Counted from the stretch's first letter, positions 1 to 7,359 are shown. The stretch: 9,903 nucleotides of DNA from Campylobacterales bacterium (GCA_027068245.1 JAMOUF010000144.1:1-9903), one strand, 5' to 3'. Program-made: numbers and translations. The notes: a model not told the origin generated them from the letters alone.

Positions 1-93
1 AGGGAGATTTTGAATGAGTATAAAAAAGAGGAGCTTATTGATCTGTTGATAAAAAGATACAGGAAAGAAAAAAGAGTTGGAGTTATAAAGTGA
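1..93 (+). CDS. C-terminal end of an unidentified upstream protein (partial)
   Basis: The first frame is open from the left edge to a TGA at 91-93 and encodes 30 residues that are rich in Lys, Glu and Arg and look like an amphipathic helical tail (NEYKKEELIDLLIKRYRKEK). The stop overlaps the GTG start of the response regulator as GTGA, a typical translational-coupling arrangement, so this is probably the end of a real gene in the same transcript. The fragment is too short to assign a family. It contains no recognisable motif. Confidence 0.6.
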   Translation, partial: REILNEYKKEELIDLLIKRYRKEKRVGVIK

Positions 94-746
94 GAGTCTT
101 TTTATTAGAAGATGAATATTCACTGCGTGTGAGTATAGAGGAGTTTTTGGAAGATTTGGGATTTGAGGTGGAGGCTTTTGAGAGAGGTGACGAGTTTTTC
201 GACGCCTTTTTCAACGATCAGTGCGATTTACTGCTTTTGGATGTGAAAGTTCCAGGAATTGACGGTTTTGAGCTTTTAAAAGAGATAAGAAAAGAGGGTA
301 AAAACACTCCGGCGATCTTTATAACATCTATGAGTCATGTAAATGATATGGCAAAGGGATTTGAGATAGGGTGTTGCGACTATATTAAAAAACCCTTTGA
401 TCTTAAAGAGCTGGAAGTTAGAATGCAAAATGTGTTAAAAAGGGAGTGCTTTGGTTCCAATTCCCATACCATATCTCTACCTGGCGGATGTGAATATGAT
501 TTGAAAAAATTCACCCTAAAAAAGCAGGATCGGGAGATATCTTTGACGAAACAGGAGAAAAGGATTTTGGAACTGCTTGTCAAACATAGAGGGAGTGTGG
601 TAACCCCGGCCCAGTTTTGTGATGAGATATGGGGTGAGTATGTGGATTTGGCAAATGTGAGGGTGCAGATCAACAAGCTTAGGAAAAAGGTGGGAAAAGA
701 TGTTATTAAAAATATTCATGGATTAGGATACAGGATTGATACTTGA
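90..746 (+). CDS. OmpR/PhoB-family two-component response regulator
   Basis: This 218-residue cytoplasmic protein is a DNA-binding transcription factor controlled by phosphorylation. The N-terminal receiver domain (about residues 1-117) has the acidic pair E7/D8, the phospho-acceptor D51 in a LLLLDVKVPG context, T79 and K101 in KKPF. The C-terminal winged-helix domain (about 128-217) has the usual OmpR-type SLTKQEKRILELL start, a recognition helix around ANVRVQINKLRKK and a closing GLGYRI hairpin. The GTG start at 90 is chosen because beta-strand 1 (RVFLLEDE) begins at once and GGAG lies 7 bases upstream. It overlaps the upstream stop by 4 bp and the kinase start by 11 bp. One oddity is GCCDY (residues 94-98) where GADDY or GCDDY is usual. 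The position just before soxXYZAB suggests it controls that operon. This is inference. Confidence 0.95.
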   Translation: MRVFLLEDEYSLRVSIEEFLEDLGFEVEAFERGDEFFDAFFNDQCDLLLLDVKVPGIDGFELLKEIRKEGKNTPAIFITSMSHVNDMAKGFEIGCCDYIKKPFDLKELEVRMQNVLKRECFGSNSHTISLPGGCEYDLKKFTLKKQDREISLTKQEKRILELLVKHRGSVVTPAQFCDEIWGEYVDLANVRVQINKLRKKVGKDVIKNIHGLGYRIDT

Positions 747-1881
747 TTCAAAAAAATATGCTTTAAAATATGCTCTTATTTATACGGTTATCATAGCGGT
801 GGTACTCTTTGTGCCGCTGTTTGTCTATACCGAGCTGATGCTGGAGATAGATGAGGCAAAGGTAAAAAAGGAGCTAAAAGAGAGTGCTTTTAAGGTTATA
901 TCAAAAATGGAGGAGTATGACAGCTCTCAAAGAGTTTTCATATATCCCAGATATGAGGATTTTGTGTCAGGGTTGTATGATAAAAATTTCAATCCTGTTT
1001 TTACCCTGCTCGATTTTACCCCACAATCATTTTCATCCGGATATCACACTTTGGAGGGCATTAGATACTATATAGTCAAACTTCCCGAAGATCTCTATTT
1101 TGGCGCCAAATATCTGGTCGTCGCCAAAAGATATTCTCCTTGGGATATCTATCTTTTAAGTTTTTTTATAAGCGGCGGTATAATCGCCATACTTCTTCTT
1201 TTTTCATTCTATGTTCTGAAAAACTTTTCCAAACCCTTTGAAAAAATCAACGAAGCACTTGATAACTTCATAAAAGACTCAATGCATGAGATCAACACCC
1301 CGCTTAGTATAATCAATGTAAATATAGATATGTTTGTCAGAAAGGCTGGTTCAAACAGATATTTAAGCCGCATAAAGTCTGCAACCAAAACGTTGGCAAA
1401 TATCTATAACGATATGGACTACCTGATTAAACAGGATAAGATAGAGTATAAAAAGGAAAAAATCGATTTTAGCCAATTTTTAAAACAGCGCGTGGACTAT
1501 TTTCAAGAGATAGCAACACTTAGAAATATAACACTAATTCCCAAAATAGAGGAAAATATAGTTATCGATTTTAACAAAACCAAACTTCAGCGGCTGGTAG
1601 ACAACACTCTTTCCAATGCGATCAAATACTCCAAAGAGAACTCGAAGGTAAAAATATACCTGAAAAAAAGAGAAGAAAAAACGGTTTTTAATGTTAAAGA
1701 TTATGGTGTAGGTATAGAAAACCCAAAAAAGATTTTTGAGAGGTTTTACAGAGAAAATCTTGATAAGGGAGGTTTTGGAATAGGCTTAAATATTGTCAAA
1801 AAGATTATAGACGAGGAAAATGTGAAGCTAAAAATCATTTCAAAACCCCATGTAGGCAGCAGTTTTATCTACTACTTCTAA
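736..1881 (+). CDS. Membrane sensor histidine kinase, partner of the adjacent response regulator
   Basis: This 381-residue inner-membrane kinase would autophosphorylate and pass phosphate to the regulator encoded just upstream. It has one membrane segment near residues 12-31, a periplasmic sensor region of about 100 residues (32-135) and a second membrane segment near 138-161. A short linker with no clear HAMP domain follows. The dimerisation helix carries H184 in SMHEINTPLS. The catalytic domain has an N box (DNTLSNAIKYS, 289-299), a G1 box (DYGVGI, 322-327), an F box (FERFYR) and a G2 box (GGFGIGLNIV, 345-354), so it should be active. The start appears to be a TTG at 736, inside the end of the regulator gene, preceded by AGGA at 725-728. 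No later ATG lies before the first membrane helix. The sensed signal is unknown. Reduced sulfur compounds are plausible because sox genes follow. Confidence 0.93.
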   Translation: MILDSKKYALKYALIYTVIIAVVLFVPLFVYTELMLEIDEAKVKKELKESAFKVISKMEEYDSSQRVFIYPRYEDFVSGLYDKNFNPVFTLLDFTPQSFSSGYHTLEGIRYYIVKLPEDLYFGAKYLVVAKRYSPWDIYLLSFFISGGIIAILLLFSFYVLKNFSKPFEKINEALDNFIKDSMHEINTPLSIINVNIDMFVRKAGSNRYLSRIKSATKTLANIYNDMDYLIKQDKIEYKKEKIDFSQFLKQRVDYFQEIATLRNITLIPKIEENIVIDFNKTKLQRLVDNTLSNAIKYSKENSKVKIYLKKREEKTVFNVKDYGVGIENPKKIFERFYRENLDKGGFGIGLNIVKKIIDEENVKLKIISKPHVGSSFIYYF

Positions 1882-1899
1882 TTTTACAAATTTTTTACA
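1882..1899 (+). promoter_or_regulatory. Candidate regulator binding site: TTTTACA direct repeats, 11-bp period
   Basis: Immediately after the kinase stop codon, TTTTACA occurs at 1882-1888 and again at 1893-1899, exactly 11 bp apart. A weaker third copy, TTGTTACG, begins at 1905. OmpR/PhoB-family regulators usually bind tandem half-sites spaced about one helical turn apart, so these repeats fit a binding site for the regulator encoded at 90-746. The surrounding sequence is very AT-rich, so chance is a real alternative. No convincing -35/-10 pair could be assigned in this 59-bp gap. Confidence 0.3.
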
Positions 1900-1911
1900 T
1901 TTAATTGTTAC

Positions 1912-1949
1912 GATTTTCATACCAAGCCAAAGGAGACGGTATGAAAATC
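1912..1949 (+). promoter_or_regulatory. Perfect 12-bp inverted repeat spanning the soxX ribosome binding site and start codon
   Basis: GATTTTCATACC (1912-1923) and GGTATGAAAATC (1938-1949) are exact reverse complements separated by 14 bases. In mRNA they would form a hairpin with the Shine-Dalgarno AAAGGAG in the loop and the soxX ATG (1941-1943) inside the stem. Beyond one mismatch, two further pairs are possible (1909-1910 with 1951-1952). The arrangement suggests translational control of soxX, and through overlap of soxY. A DNA operator at the 5' end of the operon is the alternative. Confidence 0.5.
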
Positions 1950-2489
1950 ATATCTTTAACGCTAAGCACACTTCTTTTAAGCTCTTTTGCAATAGCAAAA
2001 GATTTAAAAAGTGCGGTTGAGAGTCCGGATGCCACAAAGATTTTACAAAAGGACAGACTTCCGCCGCCCAAAAAATACAGTATGCCAAAAAACTGCATCA
2101 CAAATGACAAACTGGCAATAGAGCGGGGAAAGTATATGTTTCACAATCTCAACGGTAAAAAAGCAAAAACCCCGCCACCGCCGGGACTTCCCAAATATAT
2201 AGTAATAAAAGGCAAAAAAGTTCCAAAACAGTATGGAAACTGTGTGGCCTGCCACAATATAGAAGGTGCCGTAGGGCCTGGAAATATCGGTCCGGATCTG
2301 CATAACTACAAAAAATATTTTATAGACAGCGGTGTGAGAGATTATCACTTTGTATATCAAAAAATTGCAGATGCGAGGGTTGACAATCCAAAAACCCATA
2401 TGACGATCAATCTCACCACAGGACTTTTCACACCAAAAGAGATTTGTGAGATAACCTCATATGTAGTAAGCCAAAAGGAGAAAAAATGA
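1941..2489 (+). CDS. soxX: SoxX, monohaem c-type cytochrome subunit of the SoxXA thiosulfate-binding complex
   Basis: This 182-residue periplasmic cytochrome pairs with SoxA to couple thiosulfate oxidatively to SoxY, passing electrons to the respiratory chain. The precursor has a Sec signal peptide (residues 1-19, cleavage likely after SFAIA). The single haem c site is C101-V-A-C104-H105, followed by the family-typical GPGNIGPDLHNY. M154 in THMTIN is a plausible distal haem ligand. C52 and C169 are additional cysteines outside the haem motif. A proline- and lysine-rich stretch (about 74-98) precedes the haem motif. The ATG at 1941 is preferred over an in-frame TTG at 1905 because it follows AAAGGAG and begins a clean signal peptide. 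The stop overlaps the soxY start as ATGA. The start lies inside a strong inverted repeat. Confidence 0.93.
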   Translation: MKIISLTLSTLLLSSFAIAKDLKSAVESPDATKILQKDRLPPPKKYSMPKNCITNDKLAIERGKYMFHNLNGKKAKTPPPPGLPKYIVIKGKKVPKQYGNCVACHNIEGAVGPGNIGPDLHNYKKYFIDSGVRDYHFVYQKIADARVDNPKTHMTINLTTGLFTPKEICEITSYVVSQKEKK

Positions 2490-2941
2490 GAAGAAGGGCA
2501 TTTTTAAAAGGTATCGGGGCAATTGGGGCTGTGGCCCTGTTGGATATAAAGGTGTTGGCAAAAGATACAAAACCCAAAGGTAAAAACGCTATAACTTTCA
2601 AGAAGGCTTTGGAGGTGATTACCAACGGCAAAGGAGCGAAAACAAGTGACAAAGTAAAGCTTATCGTGCCGGAAATTGCTGAGAACGGGGCGGTTGTGCC
2701 AGTAAAGGTGAATGTGGAGGAGCCTATAGAAAATGTAAAGTCCATCCATATTTTGGCTACCAAAAATTCCAACGCCAGATGCGCTGATGTCTTTTTGACT
2801 CCCAGAAACGGCCGGGCATATTTTGCCACAAGAATTAAACTTGGACAGTCACAAGATGTTGTAGCCGTGGCTGTTTTGAAAGATGGAAGTGCCATAATGG
2901 CCAGCAGACCTGTTAAGGTAACAATTGGCGGATGCGGATAA
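2486..2941 (+). CDS. soxY: SoxY, sulfur-carrier subunit of SoxYZ
   Basis: This 151-residue protein carries the oxidation intermediates covalently on its C-terminal cysteine while SoxXA and SoxB act on them in the periplasm. The N-terminus is a twin-arginine signal (RRRAFLKG, residues 2-9, then a hydrophobic stretch ending near VLA), consistent with export of SoxYZ as a folded complex through Tat. The mature part is an Ig-like beta domain, and the protein ends in the diagnostic swinging arm GGCG with C150 as the attachment site. A second cysteine, C99 in NARCADVF, lies in the globular domain. The ATG overlaps the soxX stop by 4 bp, so translation is probably coupled. soxZ follows after 10 bp. 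Confidence 0.95.
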   Translation: MRRRAFLKGIGAIGAVALLDIKVLAKDTKPKGKNAITFKKALEVITNGKGAKTSDKVKLIVPEIAENGAVVPVKVNVEEPIENVKSIHILATKNSNARCADVFLTPRNGRAYFATRIKLGQSQDVVAVAVLKDGSAIMASRPVKVTIGGCG

Positions 2942-2951
2942 GGAGTAAAAA

Positions 2952-3287
2952 ATGCCAAAAAGAAAATCGTTAATTAAAATCAAACCAAGAAAATATAGGG
3001 TCGGAGATATTGTAAAGGTGGATTTTATCGTGATCCATCCGATGGAGACGGGGATGAGGAAGGATAAAAAGACGGGAAAAGTAAAGCCTATGCACTACAT
3101 CAACGAGGTTAAGTTCTATTTCAACGACGAGCTGTTTACAACCGTGATTCCCTGGGAGACCGTCTCAACCAATCCATACTTTTCCATAAATATGAAAGTG
3201 ACGGGCCCGGGCGTTTTGAAAGTGGTCTATAAGGACAATTTAGGCGAGGTGCATGAAAAGAGTAAAAAAGTCAAGCCCAAAGGATAA
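2952..3287 (+). CDS. soxZ: SoxZ, SoxY-binding partner
   Basis: This 111-residue Ig-like beta-sandwich protein binds SoxY and presents its carrier arm to the other Sox enzymes. The family signature HPMETGMRKD is at residues 29-38, and the WETVSTNPYFSI and PGVLKVVYKD strands follow in the usual order. It has no signal peptide and no cysteine, which fits co-export with the Tat-targeted SoxY. The start follows AAGGAG (2940-2945) with suitable spacing. soxA begins 3 bp after its stop, and the soxA ribosome binding site (AAAGGAT, 3279-3285) lies inside the last codons of soxZ. Confidence 0.95.
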   Translation: MPKRKSLIKIKPRKYRVGDIVKVDFIVIHPMETGMRKDKKTGKVKPMHYINEVKFYFNDELFTTVIPWETVSTNPYFSINMKVTGPGVLKVVYKDNLGEVHEKSKKVKPKG

Positions 3288-3290
3288 AAT

Positions 3291-4061
3291 ATGAAAAAAC
3301 TACTATCTTTGGCGCTTATAGGAGCGCTGTTCTCTGCGCCGGGCCTGGCACAGGAGAAGCTTAGTATGACAAAGGCCGACAGGGCTATGTATGAGGAGAT
3401 GAAAGAGAACAATCCGGCCGATATATTTGTGGAAGAGGGGGCCGAGTATTTGGATGAGCTTGGCGGTGAGGAGACTTTGGCGAAGTTTTTAGGAGTAAAA
3501 GAGGAAGAGCTTCCAAAATATATAGCCGGTTTTCCAAGGTATATCGATAAAATCACAATGGTTGTAGCTATTGACCAGATGCTTCAGGCCTTTATGTATG
3601 ACAGGGGCAAAAAACCTTTTAAACTTAAATCTACAAAGATGGATGCCTTTAGTGCCTATGTAAAATCACTGGCAAACGGAGAGAAAATCAACATTGACGT
3701 CAACGCCAACGAGCATATGAAAAAAGCCTATAAACTTGGAAAAGAGATGTTTGAGCTACGCCGGGGCAAAAGGGGCCTTTCTTGTTACAGCTGCCACAGT
3801 CCGGATGTAGTGGGACTTAGGCTTAGGATGCAGATACTGCCCGACCTTGGTGATCCAAAGGTAAAAGCGGCTGCTACCTGGCCAGCTTACAGGATGACAA
3901 AAGGAAAGATGTTTACTTTGCAAAAGCGGTTTCAGCAGTGTATGAAAAATGCCCTTTTGGCAAAGATTCCTTTGGGAAGTCCCCAGATGGTAGCTTTGGA
4001 AGTCTATATTACCGATATGGCAAAAGGGCAAGAGATCGAGATTCCTGGACTAAAAAGGTGA
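3291..4061 (+). CDS. soxA: SoxA, c-type cytochrome catalytic subunit of SoxXA
   Basis: This 256-residue periplasmic protein forms the SoxXA complex that makes the thiosulfate-SoxY disulfide-type bond. It has a Sec signal peptide (residues 1-20, MKKLL to PGLA). Only one haem c motif is present: C165-Y-S-C168-H169, followed by SPDVVG. C217 in KRFQQCMK is in the expected place for the unusual cysteine (persulfide) ligand of the active-site haem in characterised SoxA proteins. No other cysteine exists, so the N-terminal haem of dihaem SoxA proteins is missing and this is a monohaem type. The conserved WPAYR segment (197-201) lies between haem motif and ligand. soxB starts 4 bp after the stop. Confidence 0.94.
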   Translation: MKKLLSLALIGALFSAPGLAQEKLSMTKADRAMYEEMKENNPADIFVEEGAEYLDELGGEETLAKFLGVKEEELPKYIAGFPRYIDKITMVVAIDQMLQAFMYDRGKKPFKLKSTKMDAFSAYVKSLANGEKINIDVNANEHMKKAYKLGKEMFELRRGKRGLSCYSCHSPDVVGLRLRMQILPDLGDPKVKAAATWPAYRMTKGKMFTLQKRFQQCMKNALLAKIPLGSPQMVALEVYITDMAKGQEIEIPGLKR

Positions 4062-4065
4062 AGAT

Positions 4066-5823
4066 ATGAATATAGATAGAAGAGATTTTTTACATATAGC
4101 GGCCGCTTTGGGGATTTTTGGGGTTAGCGGACTTAAAGCCTCAAAAAGGGCCGATGATATCAGCGCAGAGGATATAATGGATTTCAAGGAGACGGGGAAG
4201 GTGACACTGCTTCATATCTGTGACCTTCACGCCCATTTAAAACCTCTTTATTGGAGGGAACCCTCCACGCTTCTTAGCGCGCCCAATCTTGTGGGAACTC
4301 CAGGGTTTTTGTGTGGAAAGGCCTTTTTGGAATTTTATGGAATAAAACCAAATACCCTTGAGGCTTATTTTGATACATATCTAAATTTTGAATCTTTAGC
4401 CAAAAAGTTTGGAAAGATGGGTGGAGTGGCCCATATGAAAACGGTAATAGAGGAGATTAGAAGAGAAAGAGGAAAGGATAATGTTTTGCTGCTTGACAGC
4501 GGCGATACATGGCAGGGCACCGCAGTTGCTTTAAAAACCGCGGGCGAGGCTATAGTGGACGCCCAAAACTACCTGGGCGTAGATGTGATGGTGGGACACT
4601 GGGAGTTTACCTATGGAAAAGAGCGGGTGATGGAGCTTTTGGATAAACTTAACGCCGATTTTATTTCACAAAATATCATAGACAACGACCCTTTCAGCGA
4701 TAGTTTTGAAGAGGTGGTTTTTCCTCCATATGCCATCAAAGAGGCGGGGGGAGCAAAAATCGGGATAATAGGCCAGTCTTTTCCCTTTACCTCCACCGCC
4801 AATCCAAAAAGGTTTACCGAAGGCTGGAGCTTTGGGCTAAGGCTTGATACTCTCCAAGGCTATGTTGATGAGCTTAGAAAGGAGAAAAAGGTAGACTGTG
4901 TAGTGCTTTTAAGTCATGACGGGTTTAGCGTGGATCAGGAGGTGGCAAGGAAAGTCAGAGGGATAGATTTTATCCTAAGCGGCCATACGCACGACCCTGG
5001 ACCAAGACCCGTTACCATCAACGGGACTACGATTGTCATTGCCGGAAGCCACGGAAAATTTGTGGGAAGACTGGATATAGATATTTCAAAAGGAAAGGTA
5101 AGAGATTTCAACTATAAGCTGATTCCCATAGCCTCGAATCTTATAAAAGCCGATAAAAAAGGCCTGGAGCTGGTAGACAAGTGGTATAGGCCTTATAGAA
5201 AGGAGTTAAACAAGGTAATAGGAAAAACCAAAGGGACTCTTTACAAGCGAGATACCTTTTATTCCACCTTCGACGCGCTTATAGGAGAGGCAATAAGAGA
5301 CAAAATGGATTGTGAGATCTCTTTTACTCCCGGATACAGATGGGGAACCACTCTTTTGCCAGGAGATGATATTTTGGTAGATAACGTATATGAGATGACG
5401 GCTATCACCTATGCGGATGTATATACTTTTGAGTTAAAAGGGGCTCGCATCGCCCAGCTTTTGGAAGATATAGCCGACAATGTGTTCAATCCCAACCCTC
5501 TTTATCAGCAAGGAGGAGATATGAGCCGGCTGGTGGGCGTAAGTTATGACATAAAGATTTCTGAAAAGAGTGGCAAAAGGATAAAAAATCTTAAAATAAA
5601 CGGCAAAGAGATCGACTTGAATAGAGATTATGTGGTTAGTGCTTGGGGAGGAAATCTGCAAAATGCGGGAAAAAACCTTAGAGAAAATCTAATAGAGCCT
5701 GTATATGATGTGGTTACCAAATATGTTGAGAAAAAAGGAAAAATCGATATATCAAACAGATCAAACGTAAATGTGCTGGATTTTGACTGTGGGTGTCCCA
5801 AAAAGGGCGGGATCTGTGAGTAA
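4066..5823 (+). CDS. soxB: SoxB, dimanganese SoxY-S-sulfonate thiol sulfohydrolase
   Basis: This 585-residue periplasmic enzyme hydrolyses the terminal sulfonate from SoxY-bound intermediates and releases sulfate. The N-terminus is a Tat signal (RRDFLH at residues 5-10 followed by an Ala/Gly-rich hydrophobic stretch). The metallophosphoesterase-type domain shows the metal ligands in order: D53 and H55 in ICDLHAHLKP, D144 in LLLDSGDTWQGT, GHWEF (177-181) which is the SoxB version of the NHE motif, N203, H284 in LLSHDG, and SGHTHDPGPRP (305-315). A 5'-nucleotidase-like C-terminal domain follows (about 375-565), and the tail is cysteine-containing (DCGCPKKGGICE). Length is normal for SoxB. The ribosome binding site AAGGTGA overlaps the soxA stop. 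The downstream porin begins 10 bp after the stop. Confidence 0.96.
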   Translation: MNIDRRDFLHIAAALGIFGVSGLKASKRADDISAEDIMDFKETGKVTLLHICDLHAHLKPLYWREPSTLLSAPNLVGTPGFLCGKAFLEFYGIKPNTLEAYFDTYLNFESLAKKFGKMGGVAHMKTVIEEIRRERGKDNVLLLDSGDTWQGTAVALKTAGEAIVDAQNYLGVDVMVGHWEFTYGKERVMELLDKLNADFISQNIIDNDPFSDSFEEVVFPPYAIKEAGGAKIGIIGQSFPFTSTANPKRFTEGWSFGLRLDTLQGYVDELRKEKKVDCVVLLSHDGFSVDQEVARKVRGIDFILSGHTHDPGPRPVTINGTTIVIAGSHGKFVGRLDIDISKGKVRDFNYKLIPIASNLIKADKKGLELVDKWYRPYRKELNKVIGKTKGTLYKRDTFYSTFDALIGEAIRDKMDCEISFTPGYRWGTTLLPGDDILVDNVYEMTAITYADVYTFELKGARIAQLLEDIADNVFNPNPLYQQGGDMSRLVGVSYDIKISEKSGKRIKNLKINGKEIDLNRDYVVSAWGGNLQNAGKNLRENLIEPVYDVVTKYVEKKGKIDISNRSNVNVLDFDCGCPKKGGICE

Positions 5824-5833
5824 AGGAGCGAAA

Positions 5834-7351
5834 ATGAAAAATTTAAGATTGGCATTGGCGGCGGTTATGGGGATATCTTTGTCAAGCTCATACGCCTTGG
5901 CAAAAGAGAAAAGGATATTAAATGGCAATATGACTTTGACTTATTTGGAGGTTCCAGGCGAGGTTGAGTCTTTGCAGGAGCTGTTTAGCAAAGGTATATT
6001 TTATGGAAGATTTAGATTCAACAGTTTTTTATGGGACTGGAAGAGGGAGTATCCGGGTAAGACCAAAGATAACTGGGCTGTTGGCGTTGGCGGGAGTATG
6101 ATATATAAAACTGCATATTTTAAAGGCCTTGGGGCCACGGTGGGTATATACACCTCTCAAAACCCCTGGCATATGGATCCGGAAGATGTGAAATATGTAA
6201 AGGCGGGAAAAGATACCTTTAGCCGCTACAAAGTTGCAACAACGGGACACTTTGGGCTTACAACCGTTGCTCAGGCCTATTTGGAATACAAAAAAAACAA
6301 AACCTCCTTTAAAGCCGGCAGACAGATATTTGAGAGCCTGCTTACCAAAAGTAACGATACCAAGATGGTTCCAAATACCTTTGAAGGATATTCGCTTATT
6401 AGCAGATATTTTAATAAAACCACTATAAAAGCGGCCTACTTTACCAAACAAAAATTAAGAGATCATGAGAGTTTTCACGATGTTCTTACATTTGGAAAAG
6501 ATCTTAACCAAAACGGAATAATCGATACACAAGCCGAAAAGTGGGCCAACAACGACGACAGTGCCGTAAACAAGGGGTTAAGTTATGTCAATTTTCAAAA
6601 AGCCAATAAAGATACCACTCATCATCTAATAGTAGGCGAGGTTGTAAACAAAAGCATACCCAATCTAAAATGGTTCCTAAACTATACCGCCGTACCGGAT
6701 GTGGTGGCCCTGGCAAGCGGCGAGGCACATTTGAAGGTGGGATTGGGCGATTACAGTCTGATTCCTGGTATAAGATATATCAAACAGTATGACAGGGGGG
6801 CGAAGGATATAGGCAGGCTTGGAGTGGCCGTTGCGAACCTGAAGGCAAAACCGGATGGTTATAAAGACCCATACAGCGTAGACAGCTGGCTTTTTGCGGC
6901 GAGGGTTGATTTAAAGCCCAACAGTAAAAAGTGGTGGGCCAGGGTTGGATATTCAAAAGTAGCCGATGAAGCGGATATAATCGCTCCCTGGCGTGGATTT
7001 CCAACAGGAGGCTTTACAAGAGCGATGGCTCAGTATAACTGGTATGCCAATACGAAGACATGGATGGTAAGAGGTGTTGTAAACCTTGACAAAATGGGTC
7101 TAATAAGCGGTTTAAAGGCCTCGCTAAGATATGCGGTGCAGGATTTTGACGATAAAAAGAGCGGGGTTCAGGCTGACAGCAGGGTGGTTCACCTGGATCT
7201 GCTGGAAAAGATAAAATCCATTCCGGGACTCTATCTTAAATTTAGAATGGGGCTTGTAAACGGGGATGATGAGACTTATGATATAAACGGCAAATTAAAA
7301 CCGGACCCTTCATATAAAGAGTTCAGATTTGAGATAAACTACCTTTTTTAG
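5834..7351 (+). CDS. OprD-like outer-membrane porin in the sox operon
   Basis: This 505-residue protein is predicted to form an outer-membrane beta-barrel. It has a Sec signal peptide (residues 1-23, cleavage after YALA), then alternating amphipathic strands with many aromatic and Gly residues, and ends in EINYLF with a terminal Phe as outer-membrane barrels require. The block AYLEYKKNKTSFKAGRQ (148-164) followed by NDTKMVPNTFEGY matches the OprD-like porin family seen in Campylobacterota. The ATG at 5834 is preferred over an in-frame ATG at 5771 because it follows AAAGGAG and starts a proper signal peptide. It lies 10 bp after soxB and 8 bp before the thioredoxin-like gene, so it is very likely co-transcribed. 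The substrate is unknown. A thiosulfate or other sulfur-compound channel is a contextual guess. Confidence 0.88.
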   Translation: MKNLRLALAAVMGISLSSSYALAKEKRILNGNMTLTYLEVPGEVESLQELFSKGIFYGRFRFNSFLWDWKREYPGKTKDNWAVGVGGSMIYKTAYFKGLGATVGIYTSQNPWHMDPEDVKYVKAGKDTFSRYKVATTGHFGLTTVAQAYLEYKKNKTSFKAGRQIFESLLTKSNDTKMVPNTFEGYSLISRYFNKTTIKAAYFTKQKLRDHESFHDVLTFGKDLNQNGIIDTQAEKWANNDDSAVNKGLSYVNFQKANKDTTHHLIVGEVVNKSIPNLKWFLNYTAVPDVVALASGEAHLKVGLGDYSLIPGIRYIKQYDRGAKDIGRLGVAVANLKAKPDGYKDPYSVDSWLFAARVDLKPNSKKWWARVGYSKVADEADIIAPWRGFPTGGFTRAMAQYNWYANTKTWMVRGVVNLDKMGLISGLKASLRYAVQDFDDKKSGVQADSRVVHLDLLEKIKSIPGLYLKFRMGLVNGDDETYDINGKLKPDPSYKEFRFEINYLF

Positions 7352-7359
7352 GATTTAAA

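Noticed and set aside
1905..1919. A Fur box overlapping the soxX hairpin
   Set aside because: The right half ATTTTCA resembles the Fur box at 9068, but the left half TTGTTAC matches only 3 of 7 consensus positions, so the match is too weak to call.
1905..1940. Longer soxX starting at an in-frame TTG
   Set aside because: It would add 12 residues before a complete signal peptide, has no Shine-Dalgarno, and ignores AAAGGAG placed correctly for the ATG at 1941.
1882..1940. A rho-independent terminator between the kinase and soxX
   Set aside because: There is no GC-rich stem followed by a T-run. The only inverted repeat covers the soxX start, so read-through from the kinase gene into soxX remains possible.
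2043..2399. A 118-codon open frame on the minus strand
   Set aside because: It is antisense to the haem-binding region of soxX and reads as a low-quality shadow frame.
2428..2958. A 176-codon open frame on the minus strand
   Set aside because: It lies entirely antisense to soxY and its edges, has no ribosome binding site, and its translation lacks any recognisable family, while soxY is unambiguous.
5771..5833. Longer porin start inside soxB
   Set aside because: The extra 21 residues translate the soxB 3' end in another frame and would precede the signal peptide. AAAGGAG supports the ATG at 5834.
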